From positions 1 to 60,347 of IMG/VR virus record IMGVR_UViG_3300045107_000842: DNA of 60,347 bases, one strand, 5' to 3'. Both the position numbers and the translations under genes were made by a program. The notes beneath the pieces were generated by a model. That model saw only the letters and a program-made list of their open reading frames with translations, was not told the origin of the DNA and did no database searches. Shown in pieces: positions 51,074 through 60,347 of this stretch; positions within the stretch are counted from its first letter, which is position 1, and each line of letters opens with the position of its first letter. Source of the DNA: a virus.

Positions 51074-51400
51074 ATGCTGACCTACCGGCCATCCGCGCAA
51101 GCCCTGACCTATTCCGCCGTCGAGGACGGCGTCACCGCCTGGGGCGCCGCTCTCGCCCGCACCCAGGCCGAGCTCGCCGAGGCCGCTGCGCTGCTCGCCG
51201 CCGGCCTGCCGCCTTCGCCCGAACCCCCGCAGTCCGACGAGGCGGTGATCGCCCGCATGGCCGACACCATGGAGCAGCGCTGCGCCGGCAGCGGCGCCTG
51301 CAGCGAGAGCGACCTCGCCGCCGCCGGCTTCACCGCCGCGCAGATCACCCGCTTCGCCGACCGCGCCCGCGCGATCGCCGCGCGCCGCGAGATGGAGTGA
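51074..51400 (+). CDS. Hypothetical early protein
   Basis: A 108-residue protein. It is alanine-rich and helical (AWGAALARTQAELAEAAALL), with a C-terminal helix-turn-helix-like part (CSESDLAAAGFTAAQITRFA). Spacing of 7 bases from the previous stop suggests an operon. A small DNA-binding role is possible but not certain. Confidence 0.55.
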   Translation: MLTYRPSAQALTYSAVEDGVTAWGAALARTQAELAEAAALLAAGLPPSPEPPQSDEAVIARMADTMEQRCAGSGACSESDLAAAGFTAAQITRFADRARAIAARREME

Positions 51401-51407
51401 GGGCCGG

Positions 51408-51773
51408 ATGCCAGCGGACAGGGATCAGGGCACAGCCGCGGCGATGCCTGCGCACCGCAGGCCGACGCGGGAGCCATGGATTATCGATCGCGACGAGGAT
51501 CTCGACGAGATCAAGATCACCGCGCCGTTCCGACGCGGCATGGTGCCGATTGCCAAGGTCGAGATCGGCTATGACGGCAAGATCGGCGACGAGCAGGAGG
51601 CCAATGCGCGCCTGATCCGGGTCGCGCCGGCACTGCTCGCCTTCGCCCTGATCGTCCAGCGCCACCTGCCGGCCCTGGAGGCGCAGGGCATGATCGGCGA
51701 CGGCGATGCGATCGCGCTGCGCGAGGCGGTGACCGCGGTGACCGGCGGCCCCACCCGCGACGCGGGAGCTTGA
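51408..51773 (+). CDS. Hypothetical early protein
   Basis: A 121-residue protein from ATG 51408 with an acidic DRDEDLDEIKIT segment, an IAKVEIGYDGKIGDEQEANA block and a helical C-terminus. A beta-strand/helix layout with conserved-looking GYDGK suggests a compact domain of unknown function. It lies in the closely packed plus-strand operon. Confidence 0.55.
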   Translation: MPADRDQGTAAAMPAHRRPTREPWIIDRDEDLDEIKITAPFRRGMVPIAKVEIGYDGKIGDEQEANARLIRVAPALLAFALIVQRHLPALEAQGMIGDGDAIALREAVTAVTGGPTRDAGA

Positions 51774-51776
51774 GCC

Positions 51777-52136
51777 ATGCCCCTCGCTCCCGGAGACCAC
51801 GACCTGATCTCGGGCATCGCGAACAGGATGGCGCAGCCGGCGCCGCCGTCTCTCCCGCCGGCGCCGCGCGCCGACCTGCCAGACTACGATCGCCGCTTGG
51901 ACGCGATGATCGAGGCGCTGCGCGGGCGCGGCGTCGAGGGGCCGCTGGTCAGCGCTTCGCGGATGTCGGTCAGCCGCCGCTGGCTGGTAACCGTCGTCGC
52001 CGGCACCTTCCCGCCGGGCGCCTTCAAGGCCGAGCGGCTCGACGACGCCCTGGCGCTGGCCGAGGCGCATGTCGCTGCATTGCCGCCGGGGCCGCCGGCG
52101 CGGTTCGCGGCATCGGTGCGGCGGGAGATCGCCTGA
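51777..52136 (+). CDS. Hypothetical early protein
   Basis: A 119-residue protein. The middle (SASRMSVSRRWLVTVVAGTF) looks like beta strands and the C-terminus like a helix. It ends in a TGATG overlap with the next tiny membrane gene. No family is recognised; it is probably an accessory early protein. Confidence 0.55.
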   Translation: MPLAPGDHDLISGIANRMAQPAPPSLPPAPRADLPDYDRRLDAMIEALRGRGVEGPLVSASRMSVSRRWLVTVVAGTFPPGAFKAERLDDALALAEAHVAALPPGPPARFAASVRREIA

Positions 52137-52252
52137 TGCTGCGCGCCGCGCTCCGCGCCCCGCGCGCGCCCTTCACCGCCCGGGAGATGCTGGCGACCGC
52201 AGGGCTCGTCGCCCTGCTGGCCGAGCTGCTCGCCGCCTGGTGCATCTCCTGA
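52136..52252 (+). CDS. Tiny membrane peptide
   Basis: A 38-residue peptide from ATG 52136 (TGATG overlap) with a basic N-terminus and a membrane helix (MLATAGLVALLAELLAAW). TGATG overlap with the following gene supports translation. A role is unknown. Confidence 0.5.
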   Translation: MLRAALRAPRAPFTAREMLATAGLVALLAELLAAWCIS

Positions 52253-52491
52253 TGGCCCACCTGATCGATTTCGCAGCGGAGCGCCGCGCCCGGCGCGGCC
52301 TCGTCCCCGCGCCGGCGCCACGCCAGCCCCTCGTCGAGATCGGCATGCGCGTGAAGATCGCCGATGGCCGCATCGGCGTCATCGTCAGCCTCGACGACCC
52401 CGGCTACGCCGCCGTGTGGATCAGCCCGCGCCATGTCCGCGTGCCGATCGTCGAGCTCGCGCCGGCGCCGCTGCCGGCCCAGCCGGCCTGA
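52252..52491 (+). CDS. Small beta-barrel-like hypothetical protein
   Basis: A 79-residue protein from ATG 52252. The second half (VEIGMRVKIADGRIGVIVSL, YAAVWISPRHVRVPIVEL) reads as a small SH3-like or KOW-type beta barrel, as in proteins that bind nucleic acid or other proteins. It lies just before the ParB-like gene. The fold is inferred from strand pattern only. Confidence 0.55.
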   Translation: MAHLIDFAAERRARRGLVPAPAPRQPLVEIGMRVKIADGRIGVIVSLDDPGYAAVWISPRHVRVPIVELAPAPLPAQPA

Positions 52492-52508
52492 GGCGAACGG
52501 CGTTCGCC

Positions 52509-53786
52509 ATGGAGACACAGCCCGTGCCCGACCCCGCACAGACCGCCATCGCCGAGACCCTGCGCGCCGCCATGGCCGAGCGCGGCCTATCGCAGCGGGC
52601 GCTGGAACGCCAGGCCGGCCTGCCCGGCGGCACGGTCAGCCGCGTGCTCTCCGGCGAGCAGAGCGTGGCGCTCGACACAGCCACCAAGCTGGCGGCCGCG
52701 CTGGAGATCAGCGTCGACCGGCTGCTCGGCCGGTCGGCGTCGGCTGCCGAGACCGGACCGATTCGGCTGCTGGCGCTTGACTGGCTGGTGCCGTCGTCGC
52801 TGAACCCGCGGCGGACCTTCGATGCCGAAGCCCTGCAGCAGCTCGCCGACTCGATCGCCGCCGACGGGCTGCTGCAGAACCTGGTGGTGCGGCCGTTGCC
52901 GGCGCACTTGCCGGTTGGCGATAGCGGCATGTTTCAGGTGATCGCCGGCGAACGGCGCTATCGCGCGCTCTGCCTGCTGCGCGACGCCTTGCTGTGGAAT
53001 GCCGACGCTCCGGTCATCCCCTGCCGCGTGGTCGAGGCCGACGACGTCGAGGTCCGCGCGATCGCGCTGCTGGAGAACCTGCAGCGCGCCGACCTCAGCC
53101 CGCTCGAGGAGGCGCAGGCCTTCGACGCGCTCCGCCGCCTCGACGCGGAGCGCTGGACCACCGCCGCGATCGCCGAGCGCATCCATCGCAGCCAGCGTTT
53201 CGTCCAGCAGCGGCTGGCGCTGCTGAACCTCGACGATCCCGCCCGCGACGCGCTGGCCGAGGGCCGCATCGGCATCGAGCAGGCCCGCTCGCTGTCGAGC
53301 GAGCCGCCCGAGCGGCAGCGCGAGCTGCTCGACGAGCAGCCGCAGGACAAGGCGAAGCGCAAGACACCCGAGCCCGCGCCCGACGAGGACGCCGAGGCCG
53401 AGCGCGCGCGACAGCGCGAGGATGAGGCCGCGTTCTACCGCCAGCTCCAGGACGCGATGGCCGGCGGCACGCTGGTCGACCTCCTCGCCGCCTTCATGAT
53501 CGCCGAGATCGTCGCCAATGATGGCGTGCCGGAGCAGGCTGCTCGCCTGCTGGGCTTCGAGACGCCGCCCGACGACAGCGAGGAAGGCGCGATCCACGCC
53601 ATCTGGCGCAACCTGGCCGGCCAGCTCGCAGAGCGGCTGGCGCAGGGCGCCTCGATCTTCCTGGTCGAGGCGCTGCGCGCTGCGCAGGAGCAGCCGCTGC
53701 TGGCCGAGCTCGCCGACCACTACGGCGTGCCGGTTCCGCAGCATTGGGCACGCGGAGGCGCGGAGGAACAGGGTTCCGAGGCCTGA
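52509..53786 (+). CDS. HTH-ParB family protein
   Basis: A 425-residue protein from ATG 52509. Residues ~10-75 are an XRE-type HTH (ERGLSQRALERQAGLPGGTV), joined to a ParB/Spo0J domain with LNPRRTFDAEALQQLADSIA, VIAGERRYRALCLLRDALL (box at 147-154) and LLENLQRADLSPLEEAQAF, then a KorB/HTH-like part (RIHRSQRFVQQRLALLNLDD). The C-terminal ~150 residues are helical. ParB-type early phage proteins act in replication, DNA condensation or regulation. No ParA partner is present, so true partitioning is unlikely. Confidence 0.85.
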   Translation: METQPVPDPAQTAIAETLRAAMAERGLSQRALERQAGLPGGTVSRVLSGEQSVALDTATKLAAALEISVDRLLGRSASAAETGPIRLLALDWLVPSSLNPRRTFDAEALQQLADSIAADGLLQNLVVRPLPAHLPVGDSGMFQVIAGERRYRALCLLRDALLWNADAPVIPCRVVEADDVEVRAIALLENLQRADLSPLEEAQAFDALRRLDAERWTTAAIAERIHRSQRFVQQRLALLNLDDPARDALAEGRIGIEQARSLSSEPPERQRELLDEQPQDKAKRKTPEPAPDEDAEAERARQREDEAAFYRQLQDAMAGGTLVDLLAAFMIAEIVANDGVPEQAARLLGFETPPDDSEEGAIHAIWRNLAGQLAERLAQGASIFLVEALRAAQEQPLLAELADHYGVPVPQHWARGGAEEQGSEA

Positions 53787-53886
53787 GGCCCGGAGCGGCC
53801 GACCCGGGCGCCCGGCCGATCAGGCGTCCGACCCACGAAAGAGAAAGGGGGAAAGCGGTTCAAGGAGGCACGGCTGAACAGGCGCA

Positions 53887-53916
53887 GGCGGCCGGGTTCC
53901 CCCAACCCCGGCCGCC
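53887..53916. repeat. Inverted repeat between the ParB-like and MazG-like genes
   Basis: Stems GGCGGCCGGG (53887-53896) and CCCGGCCGCC (53907-53916) lie in the 154-base gap before the next gene. No T-run follows, so it could be a weak terminator, a processing site or part of a regulatory leader. Confidence 0.55.
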
Positions 53917-53940
53917 ACTCCTCCGCAACCGCGAGCCAGC

Positions 53941-54741
53941 ATGACGGACACCAAAACCTGCCGACACCCCGTCGCTCGCCGCACCGTTGTGCCCGGAGAG
54001 GGCGAACGCTGCGAGATCTGCGGCACCAGGACCGGATCGTCGTCGCTACGCCCGTCGACGGCGCTGGCGCAGTTTTCCAGGCTGGTCGCTGAGGAGCTGC
54101 TCGCCGAGCGCCTCCGCCAGGTCAACGCGGAGGGCTACGACGCCGATCACGACGATGTGCACGACCGGGACGAGCTGGCTCTGGGCGCCGCGTACTACGC
54201 GCTGCCCGCAAGCGTCAGGCAGTGGATGGACGGCAACGACGTCAAATTGTGGCCGTTTGCCGACGAAGCCAAGTCCGAAGACCGACGCCGAGATCTGATC
54301 AAGGCCGGCGCGATGATCGTCGCCGAGATCGAGCGGCTCGACCGCGCCATGGCGGGCGCGGCCGCTGCCGAGGTTCCCGACGACCGCGACGATCGCCAGC
54401 AGCTCGTCTACGAATGGGCACTTCGCTGCTTCGGCGAGCGCTCCATGACGCTGCCGGAGCGCGCAGCCAGGGTCCTCGAGGAGGCGATCGAGCTGGCCCA
54501 GGCCGAAGGCCTCTCGCTGGAGGCTTGCGGTGATCTCGCCCGGTTCGTCTACGCGAAACCGGCCGGCGATCCTGCCCAGGAGGTCGGCGGCATAGCCGTC
54601 ACGCTGCTCTGCTACTGCCAAGTGAAGGGCCTGTCAGGCGAAGCTGCCGAGGTCGCCGAGATCCGGCGCGTTCTGTCGAAAACCCCGGAGCACTTCGCCG
54701 AGCGCCATGCCGTCAAGCGCGCGGCGGGAGTGGCCGCCTGA
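53941..54741 (+). CDS. MazG-like/early nucleotide-related protein with zinc-finger N-terminus
   Basis: A 266-residue protein. The N-terminus has a CRHP...CEICG zinc site. The middle (LLAERLRQVNAEGYDADHDD, ELALGAAYYALP, RRRDLIKAGAMIVAEIERLD) matches a conserved phage helical domain. The C-terminal half (RAARVLEEAIELAQAEGLSL, AQEVGGIAVTLLCYC) resembles MazG-like nucleotide pyrophosphohydrolase helices with acidic EE motifs. It likely manages nucleotide pools or (p)ppGpp during infection. It overlaps ssb by one base. Confidence 0.65.
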   Translation: MTDTKTCRHPVARRTVVPGEGERCEICGTRTGSSSLRPSTALAQFSRLVAEELLAERLRQVNAEGYDADHDDVHDRDELALGAAYYALPASVRQWMDGNDVKLWPFADEAKSEDRRRDLIKAGAMIVAEIERLDRAMAGAAAAEVPDDRDDRQQLVYEWALRCFGERSMTLPERAARVLEEAIELAQAEGLSLEACGDLARFVYAKPAGDPAQEVGGIAVTLLCYCQVKGLSGEAAEVAEIRRVLSKTPEHFAERHAVKRAAGVAA

Positions 54742-55217
54742 TGGCCGGCAGCCTCAACCGCGCCACGCTGCTGGGCAATCTCGGGCGCGACCCCGAGAGC
54801 CGGGCCCTGCAGGACGGCACCAAGGTGGTGACGCTGTCGCTCGCCACCTCGGAGACCTGGACGGACAAGCACTCGGGCGAGAAGAAGGAGCGCACCGAGT
54901 GGCACCGGGTCGTCATCTTCAACGAGCGCATCGCCGAGACCGCCGACAAGTACCTGAAGAAGGGCTCCAAGGCGCTGGTCGAGGGCCAGATCCAGACCCG
55001 CAAGTGGACCGATCAGGGCGGCCAGGAGCGCTACACCACTGAGATCGTCATCGGCCGCTTCAGCGGCCAGCTGCTGCTGCTCGGCGACGGCCGGGCCGGG
55101 CCGCCCCCGGCATCGGGTGCCGACGAGTACGGCCGCGCTGGGGCCGGCGCCGGCGCGCCGCGGCCCAGCGGCGGTGGCGGGGTCGGCAGCGAGCTCGACG
55201 ACGACATCCCGTTCTAG
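54741..55217 (+). CDS. ssb: Single-stranded DNA-binding protein
   Basis: A 158-residue protein with a full OB fold (SLNRATLLGNLGRDPESRAL, VVTLSLATSETWTDKHSGEK, TEWHRVVIFNERIAETADKY, ALVEGQIQTRKWTDQGGQER), a glycine-rich flexible linker and the acidic tip DDDIPF that recruits partner proteins. It coats ssDNA during phage replication and recombination. The length is near that of bacterial Ssb. Confidence 0.96.
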   Translation: MAGSLNRATLLGNLGRDPESRALQDGTKVVTLSLATSETWTDKHSGEKKERTEWHRVVIFNERIAETADKYLKKGSKALVEGQIQTRKWTDQGGQERYTTEIVIGRFSGQLLLLGDGRAGPPPASGADEYGRAGAGAGAPRPSGGGGVGSELDDDIPF

Positions 55218-58200
55218 AGGGCGCCCGATGATCCTCGTCCCCGAGATCGAGACCGTCGTCCTGCTGGTGCCGCGCACGGGCTCCGGCACGCTCCGCCGCG
55301 CCATCCTGGCGACCTATCCCAGGGCCATGATGATCTATCGGCACATGGAGGCGGACGGCGTGCCGGCGGGCTACGACCACTGGCGACGGCTCGGCGTGGT
55401 GCGGCATCCGGTCGATCGGCTGTGGAGCCTGTACAAGTTCCTGCAGCTCTTCTCCGGCGACCACGATCCGGCCTACATCGCCGCCATGCGCGAGAGCGTC
55501 GCGCGGCCCTTCGATGACTGGCTGCTGCACAACGAGACGGTCTTCACGTCGCCCTACGATAGCGCCGGCTGCGGCCGCTTCTGGCCGGGCTACACCGTCC
55601 GCCACCCGCTGCCGGAGAACCGCAAGAGCCAGTTCCTCTACCTCCGGCCGGACCTCGGCACCCAGGTCTATCCCTACGAGGAGTTGCGCTGGGTCGCCGG
55701 CGACCTGCTCGGGCTGTCGCTCGACCTGCGGCCTCGGCACAACGCCTCGGGCGGAGACCCGCCGCCGGCCCTCTCGGCCGGCGCCGCGGCTTATGTGCGG
55801 CGCGTGTTCGCCTGGGATTTCGAGGCGGCAAGCCGGCGCGTCGTGCGCCCCATCCCGTTCTGATGACGGCAGGCATCGAACGTCCCGTTCGCGCCGTGGT
55901 CGACGGCCAATACGGCTTCGCCTACCTGGTCGACGCGACGGGCCGGAAGATCGCCACGATCTACGGCAGCGCGGCCGCCAGGCGAGCGCGCGCCATGCTG
56001 ATCGCCGCCGCGGTCAACCGAGCGACGGTGGCCGACTTCCTGTCAGGCGAGCTCGCCACCGAGATGGCGCCGCCGGCCGAGCCGGCGGCCGCCGAGACGA
56101 AGGAGCAGCTCGCCGCCGAGATCCTGGCGCGATTCCGCCCCGACCGCGGCGCCTGGCGCATCGACGGGCGCGCCGTCCGCGGGGACGCGATGCGGCTGCT
56201 ATGGCGCCGTCTCGACTGGCAACAGGCGCGGCTCGACTGGGGCCCGTCGCCGGCCGGCAACCCGGGCCCTTACTGGCACGTGCCGATGCGCGAGCCGCCG
56301 GACGACATAACGCTGCGCCATGGCTGGGAGGGCACCGTGCACCGCCTCTATCCGCTCGGCCGCCGCGCCGACGAGGCGCGCGCCCTTCGCGTCGCCGAGC
56401 TGAAGGCCGGACGATGAGCGCCGCGATCGACGCCGGCTTCGTCCGAGAAGCCCTCAGGCGCCGCCATCCCTCGCAGGAATATGCGCTCTTCTTCGAGGTC
56501 GCCGACGCCACCGGCGCCCGGCACCGCCGCTGGGCCGACGCCGTCGCGATGAGCCTGTGGCCGTCGCGCGGCCTCGTGCTCGACGGCTTCGAGATTAAGG
56601 TGTCGCGGTACGACTGGCTGCGCGAGAAGGCGGCTCCCGAGAAGGCCGAGACGATCGCCCGCTACTGCGACCGCTGGTGGATCGTCTCGCCGCACCAGGT
56701 GGTCGAGGAGGGCGAGCTGCCGGACGCCTGGGGCCACCAGGTCGTCTACCCGGATGGCGACATCATGATCGCCAAGCACGCCGTGCGAAACAGCGAGCCG
56801 GCGCCGATCGACCGGATCTTCCTCGCCAGCCTGCTGCGCAGCGCCGGAAAGGTCGATAGCGACCTGATCGCCCGCCGGGTCGAGGCCGAGGTCAAGCGCC
56901 GCCGCGAGGACGACGAGAAGGATCTCGAGTACCGCATCGAGCGCGCCCGCGGCCGCGACAAGATGGCCGGCGAGCACCTGGCGAAGATCGAGGCGGCCCT
57001 GAAGGCGGGCGGCGTCGACACCGACCTGGAATGGACCTCGAGCGACGAGCTCGCGGCCGCCGTCGCCGTCGTTGTGAAGGCGAAGCTGTTTAGCAGCTAT
57101 TCGGGCCTGCCCGAGCTGCACGCGTCGATGCGCACGGTCGCCGGCGAGCTGCTGCCCAAGCTCGAGGAGACGCTGACCGCCCTCGGCGTAGCGCTTCCCG
57201 ATCCGAAGGGAAGCCTCCTGTCCCGGCAGATCCGGCGGCATCGCAAGAAGCCATGAGCAAGCGCGAGCACCTCGAGGCGATCGCCGCCGCGCTGCGCGGC
57301 TATGGCGCCACCGACATCGCGATCGAGCGCGGCGGCAAGCACCGCCGCATCACCTTCGCCTTCGCCGGCCGAGAGCACTTCTACGTGCTGCCGGGCAATC
57401 TCGGCGGCTACCAGGCCGCGGTCGAGAAGTGCCTCGGCGACATCCGCCGCATGCTCGACCTCGGCAAGCCGCCGGCGGCGCACCGGGGCCGGCCGCGCCG
57501 GCGCCGCCGCGCGCGGCGCCAGCCTGCGCCCTGCCCGCCGATCACCGTCCGCGAGGATCCCTGGCGGCCGCTGGCCGCCCACCCGGCCCTGTCGCCGGAG
57601 CAGCGCGCCCGGGCGGCCTGGGAGGCCTGGTGGCGCTTCTGGCGCGCGTCGATGCACGCCGCCACCGGCCGGGAGACGCCGTGGTGACCGAGCCCGCGCC
57701 GCGGCCGCCGGAGACGTCGCCGCCGCTCACCCCGCGCGAGACGATCCACGAGCTCGCGCGCGTGGTTGCCCGCATGCTTGCCAGAGAGCATCATCACATT
57801 GCGGAGGATAGACGGCCGCGCCCGGAGGACTGCTGATAGCTGGGGATGTGCTATGTCGGTTGATGAGGTCCCGAGTCCTGCTCCGAAACCGCTCTGCTTC
57901 GTAATTGGGCCGATAGGAAAAGCCGGCTCCGAAACGCGGAAGCACTCTGATCTGCTGCTACATGCGGTTATCAAGCATGTGCTTGAAGCGGTCGAGTTTT
58001 CATTTCAGGTCAAGCGTGCCGACGAAGATACCGATCCCGGGATGATCGGCGATCGGGTCATTTTGGACCTCCGCGACGCCGATCTTGTAGTGGCTGACCT
58101 CACAGACCTGAACCCAAATGCCTTCTATGAGTTGGGCATACGACATTCCACTTTGAAACCAACAATCCATGTTGCTAAGGCGGGAACGCTCCTGCCTTTC

Positions 58201-60347
58201 GATAATGTGAGTCACAGAGCTATTTTCGTTGATCTCTCGGACTGGCGCAGCATAGAGGAAGCCAGACAAACTCTTGCCAAGTTGACGAGACGAACGAAGG
58301 AACCTGACTTCCGCGTTAGTAATCCCATCACTCAGGCGAACGCTAGTTTTGCTCTGATGAAAAGCGATGATCCAAGAGACGTCACGATTGCCAACTTGAT
58401 GACTCGGGTGGAGGCCCTGGAGCACCGGTCAATCCGGGAATACTCGGAAACCCGAATGCGATCAGAGCCGACCAATATTCTGACTCCCGACCGTCGTTTG
58501 AAACTCCTCAGGTTCGCTCAAGGCAGCATTGATAGGGGAAGGCCGATGCCGGATATCTTGGCAAGCATAGCGAGTTACTTGGCGGACAGAGGCATGGATG
58601 TCGCAAATCTTGTCCAATCCGAAAGTAATATAGTCGTTTCCTTTATGAATGGATCGGAGGACTTAGTCATACCGATTGTACAACAGACGAAAAAACCGAA
58701 CTCGGAAAAGTAGTGCGCGCCGCCATCTACGCCAGATACTCAAGCGACAATCAGCACGAGCGCTCGATCGACGACCAGGTCCGGCTGTGCCGTGACCACC
58801 TCGGGCGGCTGGGCGGCGAGGCGGTCGGGGTCTATGCCGACTATGCGCTGTCGGGCGCCCATCTCGGCAGCCGGCCGGAGGCGAATCGCCTGCTGCGGGA
58901 CGCCAAGGCCGGCCTGTTCGACGCGGTGATCGCCGAGGCGCTCGACCGCCTCAGCCGCGACCAGGAAGACATCGCCGCCATTCACAAGCGACTGCGCTTC
59001 GCTGGCGTCACGCTGATCACCGTCGCTGAGGGCGAGGTCAACGAGCTGCATGTCGGGCTGAAGGGCACGATGAACGCGCTCTTCCTGAAAGACCTGGCGG
59101 CCAAGATCAGGCGCGGTCAGGCCGGCCGGGCGCGCGAGGGCCTGTCGGCCGGCGGCCTCTCCTACGGCTACGAGGTCGTGCGCGAGCTCGACGCGCGTGG
59201 CGAGCCAATCCGGGGCAAGCGGCAGGTAGTGGAGCGGGAGGCCGCGGTGATCCGCCGCATCTTCGCCGAGTACGCAACCGGGCGCAGCACCAAGGCGATC
59301 GCGGCGGGGCTCAACCGCGACGGCATTCCCTCGCCCACCGGCAAGGCCTGGGCCGGCAGCACCATCACCGGCAACCGCAGCCGCGGCAGCGGCATCCTCT
59401 ACAACGAAGCCTATGTCGGCCGGCTGGTCCACAATCGGACCGAGTTCGTGAAGGACCCCGAATCGGGACGGCGCATCAGCCGGCCGCGGCCGGAATCTGA
59501 CTGGATCCGCGCCGAGGCGCCGCACCTGCGCATCGTCGACGACGAGACCTGGGCGGTCACCCGGACCGTCCTGGCCCACTACAGCGCGCTCGGCGGCATC
59601 ACGCACCGGCGCCGGCCGAAGCGGCTGTTCTCCGGGCTGCTGCGCTGCGGGGTCTGCGGCGGGGGCTACACGATCCGGAACGACGACCAGCTTGCCTGCA
59701 GCGGGCACCGGGAGCGCGGCAACTGCGGCAACGGCCGCACGATCCGGCTGGCCGAGGTCGAGCGGCGCGTGCTCGACGGCATCCGCCGCGAGCTGCTCGA
59801 GCCCGACGCGATCGCGGTCTTCCTCACCGAGTACCGGGCGGAGATGAAGCGGCTGCGAGCAAGCTCGCGCCAGCGCCGGAAGGTCGCCCAGCAGCGCCTG
59901 GCGGAGGTCAAGCGCCTGCTCAACGCCATGGTCGACGAGGTGATGTACGGCCAGGTCCGCCTGCTCACGGTCGCCGACCGCATGCAGGCCCTGGAGACCG
60001 AGCAGCAGCAGCTCCAGGCCGAGCTCGCCGCCATGGACGCCGCCGAGCGCGACCAGGTGGTCGAGCTGCACCCGGCCGCGGTCGATGCCTACCGCAAGGC
60101 CGTCGACGACCTGCAGGCCGCGCTCGCGGCCGACGCACCGGCCCGCGAGCAGGCAGCGGCGATCTTGAGGCCGATGATCGAGAAGATCGTGATCTCCCCG
60201 CTCGAGGAGCGCGGGCGGGTCGCCCTCGTCCTCCATGGGAGGATCGCCGAGCTGCTCAACCTGCCGAACCGGAACGAAGGGCGTCCGCCTGACGCTGTAC
60301 GGCTGGTAGCGGAGGAGGGATTTGAACCCCCGACACACGGATTATGA

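Overview
The window is almost entirely one tailed-phage genome of the lambda/HK97 type, carried as a prophage in a GC-rich alphaproteobacterium. Base composition is roughly two-thirds G+C, and nearly every gene overlaps its neighbour through ATGA, GTGA or TGATG junctions. A GcrA-family regulator, a gene family tied to alphaproteobacterial GAnTC methylation, supports the host class. A Rhodospirillales/Azospirillum-like host is only an inference.

Layout, left to right. (1) Bases 1-646: three short plus-strand genes of unknown function, probably the tail of another operon or element. (2) 680-1907: a minus-strand accessory cluster with a DUF7689-like protein, a WFWAL-type protein that looks frameshifted, and a small beta-rich protein. 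(3) 2035-35804: one long minus-strand late operon. In transcription order it holds P27 small terminase, large terminase, HK97 portal, a second capsid paralogue, S78 prohead protease with a scaffold-like tail, major capsid protein, connector and neck genes, tail tube, G/GT chaperones with an A AAA AAC slippery site, tape measure, minor tail proteins, an NlpC/P60-like protein, a GpJ-like tip protein, a fibre, a sigma-like/Rmf-like fusion, a metallophosphoesterase, nucleotide-metabolism genes, a muramidase-like enzyme and a holin-like protein. It stops at a clear intrinsic terminator. Accessory genes interrupt it: three glycosyltransferase-like proteins and a small island at 16.6-17.9 kb with a zinc-ribbon membrane protein, a lipoprotein, two HNH proteins and a tRNA-Ser(CGA).

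(4) 35.9-49.75 kb: minus-strand replication and regulation genes. They include a D5/P4-type helicase, a DnaG-like primase, ParB-like and DUF5131 proteins, a C5 DNA methyltransferase, a helicase-methyltransferase fusion, a GcrA homologue and a Cro-like protein. (5) 49.77-50.8 kb: the immunity region. An S24 CI-type repressor is flanked on both sides by palindromic operators of the form ATGGCG-N3-CGCCAT. (6) 50.8-57.8 kb: a plus-strand early operon with HTH-ParB, MazG-like, Ssb, a sulfotransferase-like protein and a PD-(D/E)XK-like protein. (7) 57.85-60.35 kb: a markedly AT-richer accessory gene with a TIR/deoxyribosyltransferase-like fold, then a large serine integrase whose 3' end runs antisense into a tRNA-Met(CAU) gene, the likely attachment site.

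How it works together (inference): the repressor binds both operator clusters and silences the leftward Cro/replication operon and the rightward early operon. After induction the leftward operon makes the replication machinery and DNA methyltransferases. A strong promoter at the end of that operon then drives the late genes through a leader hairpin that looks like an antitermination checkpoint. The features most worth following are the sigma-Rmf fusion, the paired capsid paralogues, the helicase-methylase fusion with an altered catalytic motif, the AT-rich effector-like gene beside the integrase, and three frame disruptions.
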